From Desulfovibrionales bacterium GWA2_65_9 (lineage in GTDB: Bacteria > Desulfobacterota > Desulfovibrionia > Desulfovibrionales > Desulfovibrionaceae): a stretch of DNA of 40,629 bases. The DNA lies in the NCBI GenBank assembly GCA_001799475.1, contig MGTN01000084.1, positions 8,238-48,866 of the forward strand, written 5' to 3'. Shown piece by piece: positions 16,304-23,341 of the stretch. Position 1 is the first letter of the stretch; each line of letters starts with the position of its first letter. Position numbers and translations under genes: made by a program. A model generated the notes under the pieces. The model was not told the origin of the DNA. It saw only the letters and a list, made by a program, of their open reading frames with translations, and ran no database searches.

Positions 16304-16585
16304 CTAGTGGTAGTCCACGATTTCCACATCAAAGGCGTCCGACCCGTCCCAGAGGAAGCATATCCGCCACTGGTCGTTGATGCGGATGCTCCAGGCCCCG
16401 TCGCGATCCCCGCACAGGCGCTCCAGGCGGTTGCCCGGCGGCAGGCGCAGTTCCTCCACGGTCTTGGCCGCGTTCAGCAGCAGAAGCTTGCGCAGGGCGG
16501 ACTTCACTATGTCAGGAGCCAGCCGCCGGGCCGATTCGCGCAGGAACAGCCGTTCCGTCTCCGCACACTTGAAGGTCTTGATCAT
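16304..16585 (-). CDS. higB: HigB-type toxin (RelE/ParE fold ribonuclease)
   Basis: 93 residues: MIKTFKCAETERLFLRES (start of the HigB family), the central RKLLLLNAAKTVEELRLPPG, NRLERLCGDRDGAWSIRIND, QWRICFLWDGSDAFDVEIVDYH end. The conserved basic and aromatic residues of the mRNA interferase face (Arg in SIRINDQWRICF, terminal DYH) are present, so it looks intact. Gene order is toxin first, as in higBA. No ribosome site is seen before ATG 16585; the promoter position suggests an almost leaderless mRNA. Confidence 0.92.
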   Translation of the reverse strand: MIKTFKCAETERLFLRESARRLAPDIVKSALRKLLLLNAAKTVEELRLPPGNRLERLCGDRDGAWSIRINDQWRICFLWDGSDAFDVEIVDYH

Positions 16586-16591
16586 GTCTGT

Positions 16592-16620
16592 CGTATATAT
16601 GCTAGGCATGTACACGTCAA
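16592..16620 (-). promoter_or_regulatory. higBA promoter with candidate operator
   Basis: Minus strand: TTGACG (16620-16615), 17-base spacer, TATACG (16597-16592); alternatively TATATA with a 15-base spacer. The inverted repeat ATGC-TAG-GCAT (16599-16609) sits in the spacer and is a natural candidate for HigA binding. The expected transcription start falls at or within a base or two of the higB ATG. Confidence 0.5.
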
Positions 16621-16671
16621 GCGTGCGAGGTGCCCCTCTGTACTTGGACGCCGACACCCACGAATTGTCCC

Positions 16672-16700
16672 TTGACACACCCCCCTGCTGTGGACAACAT
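16672..16700 (+). promoter_or_regulatory. Candidate sulP promoter
   Basis: TTGACA (16672-16677), 17-base spacer, CAACAT (16695-16700). The -35 is perfect, the -10 poor. It lies 80 bases before the SulP start and diverges from the higBA promoter. Confidence 0.4.
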
Positions 16701-16780
16701 GCGCACCCGGTGGGGAAAACCCTACTGCATGATACCGAATTCGCCGGGGCGGCTTTGGCCCGGGCAGGGGAGTTTCGCCT

Positions 16781-18535
16781 ATGATTGCCTGGATCGAGGC
16801 CCAACGGGCCGGGCTCATCAACAAAAAGAACCTCACCAACAACGTCCTCTCCGGCTTCGTGGTCGGGGTGGTGGCCATCCCCCTGGCCATGGCCTTTGCC
16901 ATCGCCTCCGGGGCCAAGCCCGAGCAGGGGCTCTACACCACCATCGTTGCCGGCATCATCGTCTCCATCTTCGGCGGTTGCCGCCTGCAGGTGGCCGGGC
17001 CCACCGGCGCCTTCATCGTCATCCTGGCGGCCATCACCGCAAAGTTCGGCATCAGCGGCCTGCAGATCGCCACGCTCATGGCCGGAATCATCCTGGTGGG
17101 CTTTGGCGCGGCCAAGCTCGGCGGGGTCATCAAGTTCATCCCCCGGCCGGTCACCGTGGGCTTCACCAGCGGCATCGCGATCATCATCTGGGTGGGCCAA
17201 TGGCGGGACTTCTTCGGCCTGCCCAAGGCCGCGGGCGAGCACTTCCACGAGAAATTTCTGGCCTTGGCCGGGTCCTTCGGCCAGCTGCACCTCGCCACGA
17301 CCCTGCTCTCGGTCCTGGCCCTGGTCATCCTCATTTTGAGCCCCAAGGTGTTCAAGCGCATCCCCTCGCCGCTGGTTTCCATGGTCGTGGTCACGGTGGT
17401 GCAGAGCATCTTCCAGTTCCCGGGCGTGGCCACCATCGGCACGGCCTTTGGCGGCATCCCCAGCACCCTGCCCATGCCCAGCCTGCCCGAGGTGCACTGG
17501 AACATGCTGTTGCCGCTCATCGGCCCGGCCTTCACCATCGCCTTCCTCGGCTCCATCGAGTCCCTGCTCTCGGCCGTGGTGGCCGACGGCATGACCGGCA
17601 CCCGGCACAACTCCAACCAGGAACTCATCGGCCAGGGCCTTGCCAACATCTTGTGCCCGTTCTTCGGCGGCTTTGCGGCCACCGGGGCCATCGCCCGCAC
17701 CGCCACAAACATCAAGAACGGCGCCACCAGCCCGCTCTCCGGCGTGGTGCACGGCCTTGTGGTGGTGCTGACCATCGTCCTCCTGGCGCCCCTGGCCTCC
17801 AACATCCCGCTGTGCTCCATGGCGGCCATCCTGTTCGTGGTGGCCTACAACATGTGCGAGGCCCGGCACTTCATGGACCTGGTGCGCACCGCGCCCAAGG
17901 CCGACATCGCCATCCTGTTCATGACCTTTCTGCTGACCGTATTCGCGGACCTCGTGGTGGCGGTGAACATCGGCGTGGGCCTGGCCTCGCTCATCTTCAT
18001 GGGCCGCATGGCGGGTTCCGTCCGCGTGGTGGAGGATGACCGCGCCACGCGTATCCTCTACCGCTCCAGGGAGGACTGCCCGGAGCAGCAGTCCCCGAGC
18101 TATACCCATACCCCCGAGGAAATCGACGAGTTCGACAAGTGCTGCAACACGGACGTCGTGGTCTACACCATCAGCGGGCCGTTCTTCTTCGGCGCGGCGG
18201 AGCGCATCGAGAGCATCATCTCGTCCATCAACGTGGAATTCACCACGGTGGTGCTGCGCTTCGGCCATGTGCCCTTTGTGGACGCCACGGGCATCGATGC
18301 GTTCCGCAACATCATCAAGCGCATGGAAAGACACGGCAAGCGCGTCATCCTGTGCAACCTGCAGCCCTACGTGTACGAGAAGTTCGAGAAGTCGGGCATC
18401 CTGGCCATGGTCGGCCCGACGAACATCATCAGCCGCGTGGAGGACTTCCACAAGGTCTGCGCCTGCAAGCTGGAGGGGGGGGAGCCCAAGGGACCCGCAT
18501 CTCCCGGCCCAACGCCGGCCCCTCCGGCGGCATAG
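16781..18535 (+). CDS. SulP family anion transporter with STAS domain
   Basis: 584 residues; GGGGAG 9 bases before ATG 16781. N-terminal transporter part (about 1-410) with family motifs GVVAIPLAMAFAIASGAKPEQGLYTT (in pieces GVVAIPLAMAFAIASG and AKPEQGLYTT), QVAGPTGAFIVIL, and NQELIGQGLANILCPFFGG, ATGAIARTATNIKNGA. The C-terminal STAS domain (about 455-565) contains the FVDATGIDAFRNIIKRM loop that resembles anti-sigma antagonist phosphorylation loops (here Asp-Ala-Thr-Gly). SulP members carry sulfate, bicarbonate or other anions; substrate cannot be read, though sulfate is attractive for the suggested organism. The gene stands alone between a promoter and a terminator. Confidence 0.9.
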   Translation: MIAWIEAQRAGLINKKNLTNNVLSGFVVGVVAIPLAMAFAIASGAKPEQGLYTTIVAGIIVSIFGGCRLQVAGPTGAFIVILAAITAKFGISGLQIATLMAGIILVGFGAAKLGGVIKFIPRPVTVGFTSGIAIIIWVGQWRDFFGLPKAAGEHFHEKFLALAGSFGQLHLATTLLSVLALVILILSPKVFKRIPSPLVSMVVVTVVQSIFQFPGVATIGTAFGGIPSTLPMPSLPEVHWNMLLPLIGPAFTIAFLGSIESLLSAVVADGMTGTRHNSNQELIGQGLANILCPFFGGFAATGAIARTATNIKNGATSPLSGVVHGLVVVLTIVLLAPLASNIPLCSMAAILFVVAYNMCEARHFMDLVRTAPKADIAILFMTFLLTVFADLVVAVNIGVGLASLIFMGRMAGSVRVVEDDRATRILYRSREDCPEQQSPSYTHTPEEIDEFDKCCNTDVVVYTISGPFFFGAAERIESIISSINVEFTTVVLRFGHVPFVDATGIDAFRNIIKRMERHGKRVILCNLQPYVYEKFEKSGILAMVGPTNIISRVEDFHKVCACKLEGGEPKGPASPGPTPAPPAA

Positions 18536-18557
18536 CGGGAACGGCGCGCAGGACGCG

Positions 18558-18590
18558 CAAGAGAGGGGGGCCATTGGCCCCCCTCTCTTG
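18558..18590 (+). terminator. 15-bp perfect hairpin after sulP
   Basis: Arms 18558-18572 and 18576-18590 are perfect complements (CAAGAGAGGGGGGCC), loop ATT. The following bases are only moderately T-rich (TTGAAAG). As a near-perfect palindrome it can act on both strands, and may also serve the opposing 18906-20860 genes. Confidence 0.75.
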
Positions 18591-18905
18591 TTGAAAGAAT
18601 GATGTGGGATGACGGGAAGCCGTCGCCAACTATCCAGGCGACCCAAGCGGCGGAGAGATCGAGGAGAAGCAGAGCAGCCCTTCAACGGCCAGCGGTTGCC
18701 TGGCTCCCAGAACCCCATCCCCAGGCCCTGGAGAGCGCATTGCCGCTGGCGGCGGCTCTGCTGGGCGGTCTTCCTGCCCAGCCGAAAGCCTTGGCGTTCT
18801 GCGGCTCCGGTTGCGAGCGCTTGTTGGACAACGCTCGTTTCCGGCGCACAGGGCCAGCAGCCGGGTCGGTCGGCGGTCACTCTCCTGGAGTCTGTCCCGG
18901 TATTC
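18591..18905. other. Non-coding gap between convergent genes
   Basis: 315 bases between the sulP terminator and the yciI-like gene. An imperfect stem (CGAGCG 18814-18819 / CGCTCG 18832-18837, extended by TTGT/ACAA) is present. I see no gene with a ribosome site or family match here. Confidence 0.5.
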
Positions 18906-19202
18906 TCAGCACTCGCCGTCGAGCAGGATGGCCAGGGCCTTGCCCGCGCGGGTGGCCTTGAATTCGATGATCTCGCAGCTGGCCGCGCCCTCGCGCACAA
19001 AGGGGTCCTGCTCCAGGACCTTGGCCAACTCCTCGCGGCTGCCGGCCCGGGCCAGGATGACCCCGCCGGTGCGCGGCTCCCGTGGGCCGGAAACCATGAA
19101 CAGCCCGGAGCGGTAGTTGGCCTCCAGGAATTCGCGGTGCGCGGGCAGCAGCGCGTCGATGACCGAAAGCGGCTTTAGGTAGTTCACGAGCACGAGGTAC
19201 AT
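18906..19202 (-). CDS. YciI-like protein
   Basis: 98 residues with the YciI ferredoxin-like fold pattern: MYLVLVNYLKPLSVIDALLPAHREFLEANYRSGLFMVSGP (shown by key parts YLVLVNYLKPL, PAHREFL, GLFMVSGP), then TGGVILARAGSREELAKVLEQDPF. The His of PAHREFL and Asp of QDPF are the conserved polar pair of the family. Members are small dimeric enzymes of largely unknown reaction. ATG 19202 lies 19 bases inside the 3' end of the nagZ-like gene, so the two are coupled. Confidence 0.85.
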   Translation of the reverse strand: MYLVLVNYLKPLSVIDALLPAHREFLEANYRSGLFMVSGPREPRTGGVILARAGSREELAKVLEQDPFVREGAASCEIIEFKATRAGKALAILLDGEC

Positions 19203-20563
19203 GCAGTCTCCTTGCTGGTTTGCGGCGTTGCGGCCGGGATGCGCGGCGGCGCGGGCAGTTTGGTTTTCAGCTTCCGGATGCGCGCGCAGGACTCGGCGAT
19301 GCGCTCCGGGCTCACCTGGCCCTCGGCCACCAGGGCCATGAGCGCGTCCAGGGTCTTCTCCGCGATGTCCGGGTCAAAGTCCAGGTTGTTGCCGATGAGC
19401 AGCACGTCCGCCCCGGCCTGCACGATGAGCCGCACCGACTCCTTGAGGCCGTAGTGCGCGGCCACGGCGCGCATCTGCAGGTCGTCCGTCACCACCACGC
19501 CGTCAAAGCCCAGCCGTTTGCGCAGGATGCCGTCGATGACGCTCCGCGACAGGGTGGCCGGATACTTCGGGTCCAGGCGCGCGTTGAACACGTGCGCGGT
19601 CATGACCATGTCCGCCAGGTCTTGGCGCGTAAGCTCGCGAAAGGGCAGGAGCTCAGCCTCGGTCCAGGTGGCCGTGACGTCGGTGAAGCCCAGGTGGCTG
19701 TCGGTGGTGCTGGAGCCGTGGCCGGGGAAATGCTTGGCCGCAGTGAGCACGTGCTGGTTCTGGAGCCCCCGGGCAAAGGCCCCGGCGCAGGCCGCAACCT
19801 GCTGCGGATCGGCGGAGAAGCTGCGCCCCAGCGCGCCCATGACCGGGTTCTGCGGGTTCACGTTGACGTCGGCCACGGGCGCGAAGTCCAGGTTGATGCC
19901 CACAGCGGCCAGGCTCGCGCCCACGGCCTGGCCAGCGGCCAGGGCCGGAGCCACATCTGGTGCCGAGCCCGGTGTAAAGCCAGGTCTGGGGTCCGGTGTG
20001 GAGCCCAGTGTGGAGCCCGGTGTCGACAAGCCGCCGCCAGGGCAGAGCTCCGCCGCCGGGGGGGTCTCGGGGAAGCCGTGCCGCGTGCGCAGCCGCTGCA
20101 CCCGCCCGCCCTCCTGGTCCACGGCGATGAACAGCGGCGGCGAACCGGCGGCTCTGGCCGCAGCCTGGAGCGCGCTGGTCAGCCGCAACAGCTGCTCCGG
20201 GCTCTGGATGTTGCGTTCCGGGCTCTTCAGCGCCACATCGCGGTCAAAGAGGATGACCCCGCCCAGGTTCAGGGCGGCGATCTGGCCTAAGATGGGCAGG
20301 TTGTCGGGCAGGTCGGCGGGCAGGTTGTCGGGCAGGGGGCCGGGCGAATCCGGCGAGGACGCGCCTGGTTCGGACCCTGTGCCCCGGAAGCCGACGAGCA
20401 GCATCTGCCCGGCCATGCGCCGGAGCTCCGGCGTGGGCGGCTCCGGCCGCGTGAGTGCGCAGCCGCCCAGAGTCGACAGGCAGAACAGCAGGCAAAGGGC
20501 CGACAGGCAAGGAGCCAGCGGGCAGGCCTGGGCCCGGCGCAGGGAAGGCGAAAGGTTGGTCAT
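19184..20563 (-). CDS. nagZ: NagZ-like beta-N-acetylhexosaminidase, lipoprotein form (GH3)
   Basis: 459 residues. Lipoprotein signal with lipobox TLGGC (Cys35), so the enzyme is likely lipid-anchored and exported, unlike cytoplasmic NagZ of E. coli. Glycoside hydrolase family 3 markers: FIAVDQEGGRVQRLR, NLDFAPVADVNVNPQNPVMG, the NagZ His-loop KHFPGHGSSTTDSH, and VVTDDLQM with the nucleophile Asp. It would cut N-acetylglucosamine from anhydromuropeptides in wall recycling. Two inserts of 12-bp-period repeats interrupt the alignment (PDNLPADLPDNLP near residue 80, and a Gly-Ser-Thr-Pro-rich loop near residue 185). It lies 12 bases after the Lrp-like gene. Confidence 0.9.
   Translation of the reverse strand: MTNLSPSLRRAQACPLAPCLSALCLLFCLSTLGGCALTRPEPPTPELRRMAGQMLLVGFRGTGSEPGASSPDSPGPLPDNLPADLPDNLPILGQIAALNLGGVILFDRDVALKSPERNIQSPEQLLRLTSALQAAARAAGSPPLFIAVDQEGGRVQRLRTRHGFPETPPAAELCPGGGLSTPGSTLGSTPDPRPGFTPGSAPDVAPALAAGQAVGASLAAVGINLDFAPVADVNVNPQNPVMGALGRSFSADPQQVAACAGAFARGLQNQHVLTAAKHFPGHGSSTTDSHLGFTDVTATWTEAELLPFRELTRQDLADMVMTAHVFNARLDPKYPATLSRSVIDGILRKRLGFDGVVVTDDLQMRAVAAHYGLKESVRLIVQAGADVLLIGNNLDFDPDIAEKTLDALMALVAEGQVSPERIAESCARIRKLKTKLPAPPRIPAATPQTSKETACTSCS
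19956..20027 (-). repeat. About six 12-bp units in nagZ
   Basis: Units of the type CCCGGTGTGGAG on the plus strand recur every 12 bp with 1-5 mismatches and encode a Thr-Pro-Gly-Ser-rich loop (for example STPGSTLGSTPD). A second array, three copies of GGGCAGGTTGTC or a close variant, lies at 20294-20329. Confidence 0.65.
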
Positions 20564-20575
20564 GGCCTGCGTTCG

Positions 20576-20860
20576 CTAGGCCCCTTCCGCGCCCAGGGAG
20601 AAGGTGCTCTCCATGTCGTAGCTGGAGATGACCCGGTAGGAGATGAGCGTCTCCGAGCTGGTGATGCCCAGGATCTTCAGCATCTTTTCCGTGACGATGG
20701 TGGCCAGGTCGTCGTTGTCGCGGGCGCGGATGATGGCCACCAGGTCGAAGCGTCCGCCCACGGAGTGGACTTCGCTGATGCCTCTGATTTCGACGAGTTT
20801 CTGGGCCACCACGTTGATGGCGTCGGGCAGAACGTGCAGCAGTACAATGGCGTTGGTCAT
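20576..20860 (-). CDS. Stand-alone Lrp/AsnC effector-binding (RAM) domain protein
   Basis: 94 residues: TNAIVLLHVLPDAINVVAQKLVE, of which AIVLLHVLPD begins the beta-alpha-beta fold, then IRGISEVHSVGGRFDLVAII, the RAM core pattern, and NDDLATIVTEKMLKILGI. There is no helix-turn-helix. Proteins of this type are ligand-sensing oligomers that may act alone or with full-length Lrp-family partners. A GGAGGA-type site precedes ATG 20860. It heads an operon with nagZ and the YciI-like gene. Confidence 0.9.
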   Translation of the reverse strand: MTNAIVLLHVLPDAINVVAQKLVEIRGISEVHSVGGRFDLVAIIRARDNDDLATIVTEKMLKILGITSSETLISYRVISSYDMESTFSLGAEGA

Positions 20861-20881
20861 GGCGATCCTCCGTTGTTCTTG

Positions 20882-20910
20882 TCTTTACCTGTTTGTCCGG
20901 CGCGGGTCAA
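20882..20910 (-). promoter_or_regulatory. Promoter of the Lrp-like/nagZ/yciI operon
   Basis: Minus strand TTGACC (20910-20905), 17-base spacer, TAAAGA (20887-20882), placed between the cstA terminator and the Lrp-like gene. Confidence 0.5.
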
Positions 20911-20924
20911 AGGTGCAGGGCATG

Positions 20925-20955
20925 AAAAAAGCCCCCGGACGTATAATCCGGGGGC
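20925..20955 (-). terminator. Rho-independent terminator of cstA
   Basis: Read on the minus strand: stem GCCCCCGGA (20955-20947) / TCCGGGGGC (20939-20931), 7-base loop, then TTTTTT (20930-20925). It ends the cstA transcript and isolates the downstream Lrp-like operon. Confidence 0.93.
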
Positions 20956-21015
20956 TGCATGAACCCTGAGGCGAGGCGGGGCTGGGCCTCGGCCAGGGTT
21001 ATTCTTCGGACAGGG

Positions 21016-22833
21016 CTATTCTTCGGCCAGGGCGACCACGGTCTCGCCGTAGGCGTCGGGCTGGGTGGTCTTGATGGCGAGCAGTTCGCGCCAGCGCATG
21101 AACGCGCCGGCGAAGACCACCACCATGAGCGACATGATGACGATGGCCATGGTGGCCAGGAGGTAGTTCTCCTTGCCGGGCTTCAGGTACACGCCGGTGA
21201 CCTGCAGGTAGCCCGCGTACATGGTGATGCAGGCCATGGCGATGCCCGGCACGGCGGTCAGCCAGGCGTACTTGGCCTTGTTCATGCGGATGAGCATGGT
21301 CGTGCCGATGATCAGCCCGCTGGAGGCCAGGAGCTGGTTGCTCATGCCGAACAGCGGCCAGATGGTGGAGATGTCTCCGGTGTAGACCAGATAGCCCCAG
21401 GCGCCCGTGAACAGGGCGCTGGTGATGATGACGCCGGGCCACCAGCGCTTGTCGTCGAACTTGGGAATGACCGCGCCGATCATCTCCTGCAGGAAGAAGC
21501 GGCCCACGCGGGTGCCGGTATCGACTGCGGTGAGGATGAACACGGCCTCGAACATGATGGCGAAGTGGTACCAGTAGCCCATCAGCCCCTTCATGAACGG
21601 CACGGAGGAGAAGATGTAGGCCATGCCCACGGCGAGGGACACCGCGCCGCCGGGACGGCCCTGGATATTCTCCTGCACCTGGGTGGCCAGCTCCGGCAGG
21701 TTGACCACGGTCATGCCCAGTTTCTCGAACACGGCCGGAGCGGAGTTGATGGCGAAGTAGTCGGCCGGGACCAGGGTGCAGGCGGCGATGAGGGCCATGA
21801 TGGCCACAAAGCCTTCCACGAGCATGGCCCCGTAGCCCACGAAGAGCACGTCGCGCTCGTTGCCGATCATCTTGGGCGTGGTGCCCGTGCCGATGATGGC
21901 GTGGAAGCCGGAGATGGCGCCGCAGGCGATGGTGATGAACAGGAAGGGGAACACCGGGCCGCCGATGATGGGGCCGCCGCCGCTGATGAACTTGGTCACG
22001 GGGTCCATGAGCAGCGTGGGCTGCACAAAGAGGATGCCCGCGGCCAGCATGGCGATGGTGCCGATCTTGAGGAAGGTGGATAGGTAGTCGCGCGGGCACA
22101 GCAGCAGCCAGACCGGCAGCACCGAGGCGACGAAGCCGTATACCGGGATGGTCAGGGAGATGGTCTTCTTGCTCATGGTGAACAGCGGGCCGAGCGTCGG
22201 GTCGGCCACGACGTACGGGCCGGCAATGACGGCGATGATCAGCAGGATCACGCCGATGATGCTGGCGCCGGTGACGTCGCCGTCACGCCAGACGTGCAGG
22301 TACAGGCCCATCAGGATGGCGATGGGGATGGTGGCGAAGACGGTGAAGGTGCCCCAGGCGCTCTCGGCCATGGCGTTGACCACGGCGATGGACAGGCCGG
22401 CCAGGGTCAGGAGGAGGATGAACAAAACGGCCCAGGAGGCCACGTGGCCCACGGCCCTGCCGATCTCGCTTTCGGCGATCTTGCCCAGGCTGTGGCCCTT
22501 GTGGCGCACGGAGGCGAAGAGCACCACCATGTCGTGCACGGCCCCGGCCAGGACGCAGCCGACGATGATCCACAGCGCGCCGGGGAGGTAGCCGTACTGG
22601 GCGGCCAGCACGGGTCCGAGCAGCGGCCCGGCTGCGGCGATGGCCGCGAAGTGGTGTCCGAAGAGCACGAATTTGTTGGTCTTCACGTAATCGCGACCGT
22701 CGGCGAGCTTGATGGCCGGGGTGATGCGCTCGCTCTTGAGCTCCAGCACCTTGTTGGCCAGGAACAGCCCGTAAAACCGGTAGGCGATGGCAAAGACGCA
22801 CAGTGAGACAAAGACCAGAGTCAACGCATTCAT
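21016..22833 (-). CDS. cstA: CstA/BtsT family pyruvate or peptide transporter
   Basis: 605 residues, many membrane helices. Family sequences: ADGRDYVKTNKFVLFGHHFA, IAAAGPLLGPVLAAQYGYLP, FASVRHKGHSLGKIAESEIG, LCPRDYLSTFLKIG, GFHAIIGTGTTPKMI, and GNERDVLFVGYGAMLVEGFV. CstA family proteins import pyruvate or short peptides; in E. coli the paralogue BtsT is controlled by a LytS/LytT-type pair (BtsSR), and here such a pair lies just upstream on the same strand. A strong ribosome site (AGGAGGA) precedes ATG 22833. About 605 aa is shorter than E. coli CstA (about 700), but the core is complete. Confidence 0.92.
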   Translation of the reverse strand: MNALTLVFVSLCVFAIAYRFYGLFLANKVLELKSERITPAIKLADGRDYVKTNKFVLFGHHFAAIAAAGPLLGPVLAAQYGYLPGALWIIVGCVLAGAVHDMVVLFASVRHKGHSLGKIAESEIGRAVGHVASWAVLFILLLTLAGLSIAVVNAMAESAWGTFTVFATIPIAILMGLYLHVWRDGDVTGASIIGVILLIIAVIAGPYVVADPTLGPLFTMSKKTISLTIPVYGFVASVLPVWLLLCPRDYLSTFLKIGTIAMLAAGILFVQPTLLMDPVTKFISGGGPIIGGPVFPFLFITIACGAISGFHAIIGTGTTPKMIGNERDVLFVGYGAMLVEGFVAIMALIAACTLVPADYFAINSAPAVFEKLGMTVVNLPELATQVQENIQGRPGGAVSLAVGMAYIFSSVPFMKGLMGYWYHFAIMFEAVFILTAVDTGTRVGRFFLQEMIGAVIPKFDDKRWWPGVIITSALFTGAWGYLVYTGDISTIWPLFGMSNQLLASSGLIIGTTMLIRMNKAKYAWLTAVPGIAMACITMYAGYLQVTGVYLKPGKENYLLATMAIVIMSLMVVVFAGAFMRWRELLAIKTTQPDAYGETVVALAEE

Positions 22834-22866
22834 GCAATCCTCCTATGCTGTGGGAATGATGCCTGC

Positions 22867-22896
22867 GTTTAGCAACAGTTTTGTCGGTGTGGCAAT
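22867..22896 (-). promoter_or_regulatory. Candidate cstA core promoter
   Basis: Minus strand TTGCCA (22896-22891), 18-base spacer, TAAACG (22872-22867), about 34 bases before the cstA ATG. The -35 and -10 are both imperfect, as expected for an activator-dependent promoter. Confidence 0.4.
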
Positions 22897-22906
22897 GGCC
22901 GCAGCG

Positions 22907-22958
22907 CGAAAGGGAGGATCAGGGGCGCGAAGGGGCGGATCAGGGGCTTGAAATGCCG
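22907..22958 (-). promoter_or_regulatory. Candidate LytTR operator: three sites spaced 21 bp
   Basis: On the minus strand GGCATTTCAA (22958-22949), GCCCCTTCGC (22937-22928) and TCCCTTTCGC (22916-22907) start exactly 21 bp apart. The last two belong to a near-perfect tandem repeat of 21 bp (22905-22925 and 22926-22946, 2 mismatches). LytTR regulators bind pairs of short direct repeats about two helical turns apart, and GGCATTTCAT is the known YpdB site of E. coli. The array lies just upstream of the cstA -35. Confidence 0.5.
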
Positions 22959-23060
22959 CCTCAGCGGGCGGTCGGGGCGGCCAGGGCGGCCATGGCGGCC
23001 ATGGCGGTCGGGGCGATGGGGAAGTCGCGTGCTGGGGACAAGCCGCAGTCTGGGGGCATT

Positions 23061-23319
23061 AGGGCCTGTTTCTTAATCATCGCAACCAGATCAGGCGTGA
23101 TGCGCTTGCGCCCATTGCCCTGGACGTTGCCGCCGGTTTCTCACGGCGCGTGGCGATGCGGCGGAATGCCTGACAGCGGGAAATATCCAGCGTCGCGTCC
23201 ACGTATTGCGTCGATATGAATGTGGCCTGGACGCGTCGTCTTTGAGCGGTTCCTGCCCAGCCAGCAGCAGAGGCTATCTTCGAGGATGCAGCCGAAAGGT
23301 AAATTTAGAAACAGACTCT
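23061..23319. mobile_element. MITE-like element A (259 bp) with degenerate inverted ends
   Basis: The left end AGGGCCTGTTTCTTAA (23061) and the complement of the right end, AGAGTCTGTTTCTAAA (ending 23319), match at 13 of 16 positions. The left 46 bases match the reverse complement of element B in 42 of 47 aligned columns, and weaker similarity runs on for about 60 bases more. No intact transposase is coded. A clear target duplication is not seen. The element fills most of the gap between cstA and the kinase gene. Confidence 0.65.
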
Positions 23320-23341
23320 CATCTCTCTGGTCAGGACTATT

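Noticed and set aside
16304..19000. Minus-strand frame of about 900 codons running through sulP into higB
   Set aside because: Only its last 93 codons are a real gene (higB); the rest is antisense to sulP and the gap.
22905..22946. Tandem 21-bp repeat considered as simple low-complexity DNA
   Set aside because: The third site at the same 21-bp step outside the tandem duplication, and the neighbouring LytTR regulator, make an operator more likely; kept as a finding instead.
23061..23319. Element A considered as a truncated transposase gene
   Set aside because: No frame within it shows a transposase motif; only the ends and the shared segment with element B are supported.
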